This document shows positions 8,680-17,856 of a stretch of DNA of 64,000 bases, in pieces. The stretch covers positions 62,001 to 126,000 of the forward strand of contig CAKQLP010000004.1 of the NCBI GenBank assembly GCA_934254675.1, read 5' to 3'. Below the pieces are notes generated by a model that saw nothing but the letters and a program-made list of their open reading frames with translations, did no database searches and had not been told where the DNA came from. Source of the DNA: an uncultured Alphaproteobacteria bacterium. Lineage in GTDB: Bacteria; Pseudomonadota; Alphaproteobacteria; RF32; CAG-239. Position 1 is the stretch's first letter; each line of letters starts with the position of its first letter. The translations under genes and the position numbers were made by a program.

Positions 8680-9243
8680 TTAACGGCTATTACTCCGTTC
8701 AGACACGGAGTTTTGAATTTCTTGCTGATATTCCTTAAAATGCATATCCAATTCATAGCGGATATTGCGCAGCAAAGAATCATCTTTAGGCGCTTTATCA
8801 ATAGCCTGAAGCAAAGAAAGTCCGCCTTTGCTTTTCAGAACAGACAGCATCATACTACGTTCTGTGTTATCCAAAACCATAAACAAATTAATAACTAAAT
8901 TCTTCAAATAAGTATTACCTTCCAACGGCGGCCTGTCAGCATATTTTTCCGTTAAAAAAGCAGCAAATTTTTGGCGCAAAGCCTCTTCCTCACGATGTTT
9001 GCCCAGTTCAATCTCATTGTGTTTTACAACAGCCTTTTGCCACATTTCTATACGGTTATCCAAGGTTAAACCTAAAGACTGGTAAGACGCCATTCGTTGC
9101 TCCGGATTTAGACAGCTTTCACATTTTTGCGGCATTTTAGAAACCTGTTGCAACGCCCGTTTAAACAACTCACAAAATGTATTGTTTGCTTTCAAAAACG
9201 GGCAATACTCTGGACATTTTTTATGAATTTCGGCTTCTGACAT
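8680..9243 (-). CDS. Uncharacterised Cys-rich cytosolic protein
   Basis: This 187-residue protein is not recognised. The N-terminus holds regularly spaced cysteines (KKCPEYCPFL, then FCELF, then CESCL), a likely metal-binding module. A helical, charged remainder follows. No signal peptide or membrane segment is seen. The start at 9241-9243 is chosen for a perfect AAGGAGA ribosome site upstream; the frame extends 11 codons further but without one. The terminator at 9297-9321 separates it from typA, so it probably has its own promoter in the 9244-9296 gap. Confidence 0.6.
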   Translation of the reverse strand: MSEAEIHKKCPEYCPFLKANNTFCELFKRALQQVSKMPQKCESCLNPEQRMASYQSLGLTLDNRIEMWQKAVVKHNEIELGKHREEEALRQKFAAFLTEKYADRPPLEGNTYLKNLVINLFMVLDNTERSMMLSVLKSKGGLSLLQAIDKAPKDDSLLRNIRYELDMHFKEYQQEIQNSVSERSNSR

Positions 9244-9296
9244 ATAAATCTCCTTGATGGTTTCAAAATACCGCAAAAATGCTTAAAATTCAATAA

Positions 9297-9321
9297 AGAA
9301 AAGCACCTTTCGGTGCTTTTT
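9297..9321 (-). terminator. Rho-independent terminator after typA
   Basis: AAAAGCACC and GGTGCTTTT pair around a four-base loop with T-rich flanks on both strands. It lies immediately past the typA stop. Confidence 0.85.
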
Positions 9322-9324
9322 AAT

Positions 9325-11148
9325 TTATTCCATAGCTTCCGGCTTTGCACGCTTACGAGCAATCGGATCCAAAATCCGCTTACGCAACCGCAATGATTTT
9401 GGCGTTACTTCCAAAAGCTCATCAGATTGAATATAAGCCAAAGCTTGTTCCAAACTAAGTTTACGAGGCGGAATCAAGTCTATCGCTTCGTCTTTACCGG
9501 CGGCGCGGATGTTGGTCAACTGCTTAGATTTTGTAGGGTTAACTTCAATATCATTATATTTTGTATGTTCACCTATAATCATACCAACATACACCGGACT
9601 ATTGTGCTCAATAAACATCGGACCGCGGTCTTGCAATTTCCACAAAGAATAAGCAATCGCCTGACCGTTTTCGCTGGAAATCATCACACCGTTGCGGCGA
9701 TCTTCAATTTCACCCTTATATGGCTCAAAAGCATAGAAAATACGGTTCATAACACCGGTACCACGCGTATCTGTCAAAAATTCTGAATGATAACCAATCA
9801 AACCACGGGAAGGAGCGTGGAAAATCAAACGAACTTTATTACCGACTTGAGATGGAATCATTTCTACTAATTCCGCGCGGCGCTTGCTCAATTTTTCTAC
9901 CACAGCGCCGGAAAACTCTTCATCTACGTCAACCACAACTTCTTCAACCGGCTCTAAAAGCTGACCATTTTCATCGCGTTTCATAATAACACGCGGACGA
10001 GAAATTGAAAGTTCAAAGCCTTCACGGCGCATTGTTTCAATCAAAACACCAAGTTGTAACTCACCGCGACCAGCCACTTCAAAAGTATCCGAGTTATCCG
10101 TGCGAGAAATTTTAAGCGCAATATTACCTTCGGCTTCTTTTTCTAAACGCGCCCAAATCACACGGGACGTAACTTTATCGCCTTCCTTACCGGCCAAAGG
10201 CGAATCGTTTACGGAAAATGTCATAGCCAATGTCGGAGGGTCAATCGGCTGAGCTTTGATAAAATCTTTAGCATCAACGTCTAAAGCGCAAATCGTGTCG
10301 GCAACCGTACCTTTAACAATTCCGGCAACAGCCACAATATCTCCGGCATGAGCCGAATCCAAAGCCACTCTTTCCAGTCCTTTATAGGCCATAATTTTAG
10401 TAATTTTAGCCCGTTCTACTTCGCCATGCTCGTTAATAACTTTTACGGCATCGTTAACCTTGACGCTACCGCTTTGAATTTTACCGGTCAAAATACGACC
10501 GACAAACTTATCAGACTCCAAAGTTGTCGCCAACATTCTAAACGGTTTATCAGGCTCGCAAACCGGCTCGCTGACATAAGATACAATAGTTTCAAACAAC
10601 GGCGTTAAATCTTTGTGTTCATCGCTAAGTTCGCGAACAGCCCAACCATTGCGGCCGGAAGCGTATAAAATAGGAAAATCCAATTGTTCATCGTTTGCAT
10701 TCAAGCTGACAAACAAATCAAAGATTTCATTCAAAACTTCGTCCGGACGAGCGTCTGGCTTATCAGCTTTATTAATAACAACTATCGGTTTTAAGCCGAT
10801 TTTCAAGGCTTTTCCCAACACAAATTTTGTTTGCGGCATCGGACCTTCAGAGGCGTCAACCAACAATACAACACCATCAACCATTGACAAAATGCGCTCC
10901 ACTTCACCACCAAAGTCGGCGTGTCCCGGAGTATCCACAATGTTAATATGAGTACCATGCCAGTCAACTGAAGTACATTTTGAAAGAATTGTAATACCTC
11001 TCTCTCTTTCCAATGCGTTGCTATCCATCACACAATCAGCAACTTTTTGGTTATCGCGGAATGTACCGCTTTGACGCAACAATCCATCTACCAATGTGGT
11101 TTTACCATGGTCCACGTGGGCAATGATGGCAATATTTCTCATACTCAT
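9325..11148 (-). CDS. typA: Ribosome-associated GTPase TypA/BipA
   Basis: TypA (BipA) is a translational GTPase that helps 50S assembly and stress or virulence adaptation. The 607-residue protein starts MSMRNIAIIAHVDHGKTTLV, with switch II DTPGHADFGGE and NKADKPDARP. EF-G-like domains and the BipA-specific C-terminal domain follow (GEHTKYNDIEVNPTKSKQL). Length is normal. AAGGA lies seven bases before the ATG. It is monocistronic, with a terminator directly downstream. Confidence 0.97.
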   Translation of the reverse strand: MSMRNIAIIAHVDHGKTTLVDGLLRQSGTFRDNQKVADCVMDSNALERERGITILSKCTSVDWHGTHINIVDTPGHADFGGEVERILSMVDGVVLLVDASEGPMPQTKFVLGKALKIGLKPIVVINKADKPDARPDEVLNEIFDLFVSLNANDEQLDFPILYASGRNGWAVRELSDEHKDLTPLFETIVSYVSEPVCEPDKPFRMLATTLESDKFVGRILTGKIQSGSVKVNDAVKVINEHGEVERAKITKIMAYKGLERVALDSAHAGDIVAVAGIVKGTVADTICALDVDAKDFIKAQPIDPPTLAMTFSVNDSPLAGKEGDKVTSRVIWARLEKEAEGNIALKISRTDNSDTFEVAGRGELQLGVLIETMRREGFELSISRPRVIMKRDENGQLLEPVEEVVVDVDEEFSGAVVEKLSKRRAELVEMIPSQVGNKVRLIFHAPSRGLIGYHSEFLTDTRGTGVMNRIFYAFEPYKGEIEDRRNGVMISSENGQAIAYSLWKLQDRGPMFIEHNSPVYVGMIIGEHTKYNDIEVNPTKSKQLTNIRAAGKDEAIDLIPPRKLSLEQALAYIQSDELLEVTPKSLRLRKRILDPIARKRAKPEAME

Positions 11149-11276
11149 AAATTTTTCCTTTTATTCAATCTTCACAAAAAAGTCTCGCAAAAAACCTTAT
11201 CCGCGAGTTCAAATTTGCCTAACAATAGCGCATTTTTTTTTAAATTCAAGAGTTTTTACGCTTTATTTTTAAATAC

Positions 11277-12644
11277 TTAACGATAAAATATCCGTTCAAT
11301 ATCTTTAATGTCGGCAGGTGAAACATAAAGAATTAATTTATCAAAAGCTTTTAGTTTATAATTCTGAGGATTATAAATAAATTTGTTTTCGCTTACCGCA
11401 ACAAGAATCGCACTGTTTTCAGGCATTTTTAATTCATCAACCCAAACACCATCATTGCTACTGTCTTCACCTAAACGAATTTCCCAAATTTCCCCCATTT
11501 CTCGCCCTAAAGAATACGCTTCATTAATCCGAGCCAAACGCAGATATTGCAAAATTCCAGAAATTGTTATAACAGAACGATCGATTATTGTATTATTTCG
11601 AATATTGGTCGCCAATAGATTGTATTCACGGGAATTTATTAAAGAAACCGCTTGAGTGTCCTTATTTTTAGAAGCCAGCAAAGAAATCAGCAAATTATCT
11701 TTGTCTTTTTCCGTTACGGCGATACTTATATCCGTTGTTGAAAAACCAGCATCTTCTAAAATACGATCACTCATTATTTCTCCGGCAATTACCGATGTTT
11801 TATTGAGTTTTTCAGCCAACCGATGCGCTTTCGCTAAATCACTTTCAACCACATAGTTGCTTATAACATTATCATCTTCTTCCAACTTTGCAGACAGATA
11901 ATAAGAAATTGCGTTTGCGCCAAAAATCACCGCTTTTTCATAAGGATTATGATCCACACCAAATAAACGCATAACATCAATGTTTCGTTCTGGCGGACAA
12001 GCTATATAAATAATGTCATTGCGTTGCAAATAAACATCTTCTTCACCAATTAAGATGCGATGATTTCCACGCAAAATAAGAACAACAGACGCTGATAGTT
12101 CTGATAATTTACTATTTATATGACTTACCGAAAATTTCATAAACGGAATATCCGTATCTTTTTGCCGAAAGTTAAAAATATTCAGTTCGTTATTCAAAAA
12201 AGGATAAACAGCCATACTTCCGGGCAGCTTAAACATTCCTAACAAAAATTTTGCAATTTCAACATCCGGCGTAATAACCAAATCAACCGGCAAACTTTTT
12301 TCATTATACAGTTTATTCCACAGAGGATTTAAATAATATTGCGAATCCACACGGGCAATTTTACGCGGCACTCCAAAAAGTGTATAGGCAACCTGACACG
12401 CCACTAAATTTACTTCATCGTTTTCTGTCACGGATATCAGCATGTCTGCTTTTTTCATTCCCACAGCTTCTTGGATATCCGGATTAGAAATTGAACCGAC
12501 AACCGGTTGAATATCATATTCTTTCGCAATATCCTCCAATTTTGAGGCATCTTCGTCAACAACAACTATATCGTTGTTGCCCAGCGTTAAATAACCAACC
12601 AGACTTTTACCAACTCCAGACGCTCCGCCAATTACTATTTTCAT
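11277..12644 (-). CDS. trkA: Trk system potassium uptake protein TrkA
   Basis: TrkA is the peripheral NAD-binding regulator of the TrkH/TrkG potassium channel. The 455-residue protein contains two RCK units: an N-terminal Rossmann domain (MKIVIGGASGVGKSLVGYL ... IVVVDED) and a second half beginning KAVIFGANAISYYLSAKL. Each is followed by a TrkA-C domain, the last ending at FDKLILYV. The first glycine motif (GGASGVG) departs slightly from the usual GAGxVG. The start shares one base with the dusB stop (TAATG), so the two are coupled. No trkH is visible in the window. Confidence 0.93.
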   Translation of the reverse strand: MKIVIGGASGVGKSLVGYLTLGNNDIVVVDEDASKLEDIAKEYDIQPVVGSISNPDIQEAVGMKKADMLISVTENDEVNLVACQVAYTLFGVPRKIARVDSQYYLNPLWNKLYNEKSLPVDLVITPDVEIAKFLLGMFKLPGSMAVYPFLNNELNIFNFRQKDTDIPFMKFSVSHINSKLSELSASVVLILRGNHRILIGEEDVYLQRNDIIYIACPPERNIDVMRLFGVDHNPYEKAVIFGANAISYYLSAKLEEDDNVISNYVVESDLAKAHRLAEKLNKTSVIAGEIMSDRILEDAGFSTTDISIAVTEKDKDNLLISLLASKNKDTQAVSLINSREYNLLATNIRNNTIIDRSVITISGILQYLRLARINEAYSLGREMGEIWEIRLGEDSSNDGVWVDELKMPENSAILVAVSENKFIYNPQNYKLKAFDKLILYVSPADIKDIERIFYR

Positions 12645-13603
12645 TATTCCAATCCCGAAAAATAATCGTTAATAAGTTTTTCTGCTGTCTTAAAATCATT
12701 TAATTTAGTATATTGTTCTCTAAATTTTTTAGCCTCATACAAATTTTTTACATACCAGCCGACATGTTTGCGAGAAACAGCCATTCCGGCTTTTTCACCA
12801 TAGTATTCTATAAGTAAATGCAAATGTTTCAGCAACATTTTTTTAATTTCAGAGACAGCCGGAACATTCGGTTGCTGATTATGACATAAATAGTTATGTG
12901 TTTGAGCCAATAACCAAGGGTTGCCTAAAACCGCCCGACCAATCATTACGCCATCAACACCGCTTTCTAACATTCTTTGTTTAGCTTTTTGAGGAGAATC
13001 AATATCGCCATTGCCTATTACCGGTATTTTTACGTTTTCTTTTACGGCTTTTATAATATTCCAGTCCGCCTCTCCACTATATCCTTGAGCGCGCGTCCGA
13101 CCATGAACAGTGATATAAGAAGCTCCGCTTTCTTCACACATTTTTGCAAAATCAACCGCGTTAATATGTTCATTATCCCATCCTTTGCGAAATTTAACAC
13201 TTACCGATAAAGGTGTTGCTTTTACAACTGCGTTAATAATTTTTGAAGCTCGAACCATATCTTTCATTAATGCTGAACCAGACTCATTGTTTACAATTTT
13301 TTTTACCGGACAGCCCATATTTATATCTAAAGAACGCGCTCCCAACTCCGACACCAATTTTGCCGCCTCTGCAAACAATTCAGCATCATTTCCCACCAAT
13401 TGCACCACAACCGGATAATTTTCTGTCCGCACATCAGCAATTTGCCAGCTTTTAGGATTTTTTCGTTGTAGCGCATTGATTGCCGCCATTTCCGCATACA
13501 TATTTCCTTTGCCGCAAGAAGCTAGAATTTGGCGAAAAGGCCTATCCGTTACACCGGCCATTGGCGCCAAAAACACCGGACTATCAAACCCGCAAAAAGC
13601 CAT
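12644..13603 (-). CDS. dusB: tRNA-dihydrouridine synthase DusB
   Basis: This FMN enzyme reduces uridine to dihydrouridine in the tRNA D-loop. Visible DUS features are LAPMAGVTDRPFR near the N-terminus, INMGCPVKKI with the catalytic Cys, ITVHGRTRAQGYSG, IGNGDI and GVMIGRAVLGNPWL. The length of 319 residues fits DusB (NifR3 type). In many alphaproteobacteria dusB precedes ntrBC, but here it is followed by trkA with a one-base overlap. A coiled-coil gene ends three bases upstream. Confidence 0.95.
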   Translation of the reverse strand: MAFCGFDSPVFLAPMAGVTDRPFRQILASCGKGNMYAEMAAINALQRKNPKSWQIADVRTENYPVVVQLVGNDAELFAEAAKLVSELGARSLDINMGCPVKKIVNNESGSALMKDMVRASKIINAVVKATPLSVSVKFRKGWDNEHINAVDFAKMCEESGASYITVHGRTRAQGYSGEADWNIIKAVKENVKIPVIGNGDIDSPQKAKQRMLESGVDGVMIGRAVLGNPWLLAQTHNYLCHNQQPNVPAVSEIKKMLLKHLHLLIEYYGEKAGMAVSRKHVGWYVKNLYEAKKFREQYTKLNDFKTAEKLINDYFSGLE

Positions 13604-13606
13604 GTT

Positions 13607-15715
13607 TTAATTCACCTTTCCTAAAGCGCGAGATAAAATATAATATACTTTTCCAATGTCTGAACCTGATATCAAGGCCAATAAAGTACTGGCTCGATTA
13701 TTACTGCGCGCGGCTTCAATCAAACTATCAAAATCTTCTAAATACTTATCCACAACAACTCGAAAATCCGGTTTTTTCTCATAATCTTCCCGAACGGCAA
13801 TAACCTCTTTTTTAGTCATATTTTTGGAAAGATACCGAACAAAAACACTGTGATCGCCTTCATAATATTTTTTCCACAATGTTTCATCGTCTCCTGATTT
13901 ATTAAAAATACTATTGATATCGATAGAAATTGTTTCCAACTCACTGATAATATCCGCCGAACTTTTCATAAAGGTATCAATGCTGGCAACTTTAAACTTT
14001 TGGTTAAAGTCATCATACTGTTTTTGAGTTTTATCATAGTTTTCATTTAAACTTATCAATTGTTCTCCGACAATTTTTCCAAAATCCGACATTTTTCCTT
14101 CATAAGAGGATAAAACTTTTTCCACACTTCCGGCGGTATTTGTCATGTCTTTATTTAAATCTGCTATCTTTCCGGAAATTTGTTTTAAGCTAGCCAAGGC
14201 TTTATTGACATATTCATCTTGTTCTATCAATAAACCGGCATTTGTTTTACTTTGGTTAGAAATATTATCCGCTGTTTCGGATAATTTCCCGATATTACCG
14301 GATACGAGATTATTAACTTCATGAAATTTATCAATAATTCCGCCGGCTTTGGCACTAAAATTATTCACACTTGCCAACAAACCCTCTTCCATATCTTTCA
14401 ACGTTTGCGAAACAGCTGAAAAGATTTTACCCATTTCGCTGTTTTTATCCTGAGTATTTTTATAAAATTCTTTTAACCGATTAACCTCTTCTCCCAGATT
14501 CCCAACCGTTAAGTTAATATTATTAACCATACGGCTCCCTTCTGTTTCCAAAAGTTGGCGTTTATCTGAAATATCCGCCCCTAATTGGCTAAAAATGCCG
14601 GTCACTTGCTCTGAAGCCGTCCTCATATCTTTCATTTGAATTTGAATATTTTGCTCTAAAGTATTGGAACGTTCAATCATTGCTTCAACTTCCATACTGA
14701 TTAATTTCCCGTATTCTCCCAATTTCTTATCCAAATAACCGGAATTTTTATCTAAAAGCGCCGATTGTTTTTCCACAACATCTTTTTGTTCGTTGATACT
14801 GCTTTCTATATGCGAAATTCCAGAATCCAGTCGATGAAACAAATCTTCACAATTTTCTGCCGTTCGCAAAAATGTTTTTTCTAAATTTTCACCTTTTTCG
14901 GCCCAAGATTCAATAATTTTTCCAATAGCCAATTGACTGGACTCGGAATAGTTATTCAACTGAGTCTGAGCTTTTTCAATATTTTCATTATTGACATTCA
15001 CGACTTCTTTAACACGCTCCGCCGCCGTTACCATTTCATTAACCATCGGCGTTACAATGCGGACTAATTGCTCGCTATCCTCTTTCATTTGCATGGTATT
15101 AACCCGAAAATCGGCGGTCGTTGATGCCGCTTTTTCTGCCACAAACGTAAAGTTTTCTACCAATTTTTTTATTTCTGAGTTTAGCTCTTGCATTGTTTGG
15201 GAAGAATAAGTGTCCAATTCTCCCGCTAATGATTTCATTTCGGCAATACGATCGCCTAAATCTCTTTTAATCACATCGGCTTGAGCGCAAACATCCCGTG
15301 TTGTTTCTTTCAAATCCGCCACTTGAGATTTTATGGCATCCGAAATCATTTTTGTCGCCGCATTTCCATTTGAATCTGGAAAAATAACTTGATTAAGAGA
15401 ATCTCGCAACATTTGGGTTTCATTTCTAAAACTATTGCCTCTGTCAATATAAGCCATAACCACCCACACAATAGCCAAAGGCAACGTAATTCCGGCCATA
15501 AATCCGCTAAATTCATTCGGAACCATTGAGAATAAGTTATCCCACCCAAAAAATTGAGTAATATAGACAGCAACGACGCCAAACCACATCACGCTAAAAA
15601 CAATCATAAAACGATGCAACCCATTTGCAAACCAACTTTCTGTCTGGTCCGGCATAGAAAAATTTTCATTTTTTTCAATTTTTTTCAATTTTTTTTCAGG
15701 ATTTTTAGCGCTCAT
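13607..15715 (-). CDS. Membrane-anchored long coiled-coil protein, function unknown
   Basis: The 702-residue protein has a short charged cytosolic N-terminus. Two membrane segments follow at about residues 33-53 (FMIVFSVMWFGVVAVYITQFF) and 66-87 (FMAGITLPLAIVWVVMAYID). About 500 residues of heptad-rich coiled coil come next, resembling the signalling region of chemoreceptors but without the conserved hairpin tip. A folded C-terminal region of about 120 residues (from MKSSADIISELE) ends the protein. I do not recognise an enzymatic domain. A structural, polarity or envelope-organising role is a guess from architecture. It lies three bases before dusB and probably heads the dusB-trkA transcript. 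Confidence 0.6.
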   Translation of the reverse strand: MSAKNPEKKLKKIEKNENFSMPDQTESWFANGLHRFMIVFSVMWFGVVAVYITQFFGWDNLFSMVPNEFSGFMAGITLPLAIVWVVMAYIDRGNSFRNETQMLRDSLNQVIFPDSNGNAATKMISDAIKSQVADLKETTRDVCAQADVIKRDLGDRIAEMKSLAGELDTYSSQTMQELNSEIKKLVENFTFVAEKAASTTADFRVNTMQMKEDSEQLVRIVTPMVNEMVTAAERVKEVVNVNNENIEKAQTQLNNYSESSQLAIGKIIESWAEKGENLEKTFLRTAENCEDLFHRLDSGISHIESSINEQKDVVEKQSALLDKNSGYLDKKLGEYGKLISMEVEAMIERSNTLEQNIQIQMKDMRTASEQVTGIFSQLGADISDKRQLLETEGSRMVNNINLTVGNLGEEVNRLKEFYKNTQDKNSEMGKIFSAVSQTLKDMEEGLLASVNNFSAKAGGIIDKFHEVNNLVSGNIGKLSETADNISNQSKTNAGLLIEQDEYVNKALASLKQISGKIADLNKDMTNTAGSVEKVLSSYEGKMSDFGKIVGEQLISLNENYDKTQKQYDDFNQKFKVASIDTFMKSSADIISELETISIDINSIFNKSGDDETLWKKYYEGDHSVFVRYLSKNMTKKEVIAVREDYEKKPDFRVVVDKYLEDFDSLIEAARSNNRASTLLALISGSDIGKVYYILSRALGKVN

Positions 15716-15860
15716 TTTTTCCTCTAACTACTTATTTTTACAATAATCATGAGACAATGTAACAGATAAATAGTAAAAATTTTACATAAATTTTGCACTT
15801 TTATAAAAAAATACATTGATTTTTTTTAACATATATGTATTCTCATTAACATAATTCGTT

Positions 15861-15896
15861 GCCATTATAGCTCAGTGGTAGAGCACGTCATTGGTA
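15861..15896 (+). pseudogene. 5' half of tRNA-Thr(GGT), truncated after nucleotide 37
   Basis: These 36 bases are identical to the first 36 bases of the intact tRNA-Thr at 16057. They include the acceptor 5' strand, D arm, anticodon 5' strand and anticodon GGT, and end just after the base 3' of the anticodon. The 3' half is missing. Further on, 16015-16025 is an inverted copy of the next 11 bases of the tRNA. Confidence 0.8.
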
Positions 15897-16056
15897 GCGG
15901 CTAAGCAAAAATAACAATTTTTTGTTATTTTTGTCTGTAACGCCTTGGAAGGGCTTGGCAAGCAAGGGAAGTGTAAACGACCGCGGCGAGCCAGAACTGA
16001 CAAGCGGGGGAGCAGACCCCGTCATCTGTTAAGTATTATGTTTTTAGTTTGATTAT
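15897..16056. other. Structured spacer between the tRNA half and the intact tRNA-Thr
   Basis: No ORF of note. A perfect 12-bp hairpin with a TTTT loop lies at 15906-15933. A second, bulged hairpin near 15992-16029 pairs CAGA, TGAC and GGGG with CCCC, GTCA and TCTG. The GC content is well above the flanks. Bases 16015-16025 (GACCCCGTCAT) are the reverse complement of tRNA-Thr bases just 3' of the anticodon. Origin unknown. Confidence 0.6.
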
Positions 16057-16131
16057 GCCATTATAGCTCAGTGGTAGAGCACGTCATTGGTAATGACGGG
16101 GTCGCAAGTCCGATTCTTGCTAATGGCACCA
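16057..16131 (+). tRNA. tRNA-Thr (anticodon GGT)
   Basis: A cloverleaf can be drawn by eye: acceptor GCCATTA/TAATGGC, D arm GCTC...GAGC, anticodon stem CGTCA/TGACG with loop TTGGTAA, T arm GCAAG/CTTGC with loop TCCGATT. Discriminator A and an encoded CCA follow. It decodes ACC/ACT. A terminator follows six bases later. Confidence 0.95.
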
Positions 16132-16137
16132 TTTTTG

Positions 16138-16166
16138 AAAACCGCCTTTTAAAAGGCGGTTTTTTG
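16138..16166 (+). terminator. Rho-independent terminator of tRNA-Thr
   Basis: The palindrome AACCGCCTTTTAAAAGGCGGTT is followed by a T-run. It starts within 10 bases of the tRNA 3' end. Confidence 0.9.
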
Positions 16167-16446
16167 CTTTGTTAGGGCTAAATCATAAAAAGTCCAATTG
16201 TTTTATTCCCTGAAATACCATTTTTCCAACGATTATCGGACTTTTTAAGCAAAAGCCAATAAAATCAAGCATTTTTGGTGAAATAAACCCAGTCCGATAA
16301 ATTTCTAACAATAATCGTCAAATGCATCTCCACCGGTCCACTCTTCACCTATAGAGCGTATTTTTTTCTATTCAAAAAGTTTAATATCGTTTTGCATAAA
16401 TTAAAGCTCCAACGTTGAAATTTCTATTTACCATTCTGTTGGGCTT
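16167..16446. other. Non-coding gap; possible gene remnant
   Basis: No credible gene. AAAAAGTCC at 16187-16195 and its complement at 16238-16246 form a 9-bp inverted repeat about 42 bases apart. On the minus strand around 16310-16370 a short open stretch ends EEWTGGDAFDDYC and a stop, which looks like the tail of a lost gene. An in-frame stop lies only a few codons upstream. Confidence 0.35.
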
Positions 16447-16815
16447 TTACATCGTGCCTCCGGATTGGATAATATCATAATCGACGACTTTGCCAGATTT
16501 ATCAAATCCTATAAACAGATTTGTTTCCTCAAAAGTATAATTATCTTGGAACCATGACATAACCCAGCCAATGAGCGGTATCAACCAATGGTATCTTCCG
16601 GCACCATATATTTTTCGATATTCATAATATTCCAAATTGTTTTTCTGAAACACAAGATTCGGCGTTCCGAATTTTTCTCTTGCGTCTGTTTTAGAAGAAA
16701 CGCCGTCCATTTGGTTTTCTATACTGATGCGGCTGTCTGCCAATTTTTCATTTCCGATAGTGGTGCTGCAAGATGTCAGAACAATCATCGCAATTACTAA
16801 TAAGACTTTTTTCAT
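16447..16815 (-). CDS. Small lipoprotein, BamE/SmpA-like fold
   Basis: This 122-residue protein starts MKKVLLVIAMIVLTSCSTT, a lipoprotein signal with lipobox L-T-S-C. The mature part has SSKTDAREKFGTPNLVF, resembling the BamE/OmlA module in which a short helix and 'xxFGxP' precede a beta sheet. It ends with a strand-rich segment. The start is chosen for AGGAG nine bases before the ATG; the frame extends 31 codons upstream into the preceding gene. It lies 10 bases after a second lipoprotein gene. BamE itself is possible, but the similarity is loose. Confidence 0.6.
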   Translation of the reverse strand: MKKVLLVIAMIVLTSCSTTIGNEKLADSRISIENQMDGVSSKTDAREKFGTPNLVFQKNNLEYYEYRKIYGAGRYHWLIPLIGWVMSWFQDNYTFEETNLFIGFDKSGKVVDYDIIQSGGTM

Positions 16816-16825
16816 CTGCGCTCTC

Positions 16826-17455
16826 CTATTGAACTTTTGCCAATCTGACAACAAAATTTTGGCCGAATTCTTTTTGCCAATCCATTTTCTGCTTATCTGA
16901 AATTTCATCAGATTTGTCCGTTATGCTGAAAGAATTCGCCTTAACATGTCCGTCTGCTGAAACCTCATTATCCGTTTTTGTCAATGCAAAATGTCCGATA
17001 TAGCTCACTTCCTGCGGGCGCACCGTAAATCTGATTTTGCTGTTGCCCTCATAATGTTCATCTGTTTCTACCACCGTGCGGACGACTTGGGTATTGCCAT
17101 ACTGTTCGGTCGTTGTATAGATATATTGCAAATAAAGGTTGGTTACCTCGTATGCCCCTATCGGCAGCATCGCCGTATCATATTTGTTGCCGTCCAAGAT
17201 GGTACTCATATAAAAAACTTCATTTGTTTTTATATTTTTGAAAGCGACAATATCGTTATAATTGGCGCCAAAGAACCCATCATCGGACACATTGTCCGAT
17301 AAAGAGGTAATGACCACTCCGCGGGCGCCGCTGTTAAACAATGCGGGACGAAACTGACGGCTGGCGCGCAACAGGTCGCTCTCATTCGGCGTTTGCGGAA
17401 ACGCGCATCCCACCACAATCAAGCAAACACTTAGAATTAAAAACAATTTCCGCAT
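16826..17455 (-). CDS. Uncharacterised lipoprotein
   Basis: The 209-residue protein opens with MRKLFLILSVCLIVVGCAF, a signal peptide with lipobox V-V-G-C. The mature protein is predicted to be beta-rich and periplasmic or membrane-bound. It begins QTPNESDLLRASRQFRPAL and contains no motif I recognise. A weak resemblance to DUF2846-type envelope lipoproteins (polypeptide describing gauge of a tethered structural protein) is not strong enough to assign. It is co-directional with and 10 bases upstream of the BamE-like lipoprotein gene, so the pair probably forms an operon. Confidence 0.6.
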   Translation of the reverse strand: MRKLFLILSVCLIVVGCAFPQTPNESDLLRASRQFRPALFNSGARGVVITSLSDNVSDDGFFGANYNDIVAFKNIKTNEVFYMSTILDGNKYDTAMLPIGAYEVTNLYLQYIYTTTEQYGNTQVVRTVVETDEHYEGNSKIRFTVRPQEVSYIGHFALTKTDNEVSADGHVKANSFSITDKSDEISDKQKMDWQKEFGQNFVVRLAKVQ

Positions 17456-17856
17456 TGCATACTCCTTATTAAATCAGCCGCTTAATTTTGAGTTCAGACT
17501 AAATGAAATTGAGGAAAAAGTAAAGAAATAACTTCACAATAACCACAATGGAAATAAGATATTTTATAATATTGTTTCGGCGAAACATTGATATTCTCTG
17601 CCTTAAAGCCTTTATCCGCAAGAATGTTAAAGATAAGCCCGTAACTTTGAAAGACTTTCCATAAGAAGTTCAATTTTATTTGCTAATCGCTTAAAATCCC
17701 CATACTCTTTAGTCTGATAACTGCACAGTATCACGCACCATTTTAATAAAGGCACTCGAGAGAGTGTCTTTTTTGTCATTTATAGAGTTTAATTTATAAA
17801 TCTCAATAACAGGATTTTGCAAAAATAATTTATACCTTATCTCATCTGAAAATAGT
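17456..17856. other. 401-bp gap with a terminator-like hairpin and decayed coding traces
   Basis: On the minus strand the stretch 17540-17750 has short open segments in two frames (KEYGDFKRLANKIELLMESL and ILADKGFKAENINVSPKQYY) broken by stops. This suggests a frameshifted remnant next to fic. At 17751-17774 a GGCACTC-gaga-GAGTGTC stem followed by six T's reads as a terminator on the plus strand, with no plus-strand gene upstream. Confidence 0.4.

Noticed and set aside
15897..16056. Group I intron in a tRNA-Thr gene
   Set aside because: The break is at the right place in the anticodon loop, but no P1 pairing partner or conserved core motif (such as GAGACUA) is visible, and the following tRNA is complete instead of a 3' exon.
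15861..16131. Integration (att) site of a mobile element in tRNA-Thr
   Set aside because: Integrases normally duplicate the 3' end of a tRNA; here the 5' half is duplicated and the enclosed 160 bp carry no integrase or element gene.
16187..16246. Small insertion element with terminal repeats
   Set aside because: A 9-bp inverted repeat only 60 bases across, with no target-site duplication seen and no second copy in the window.
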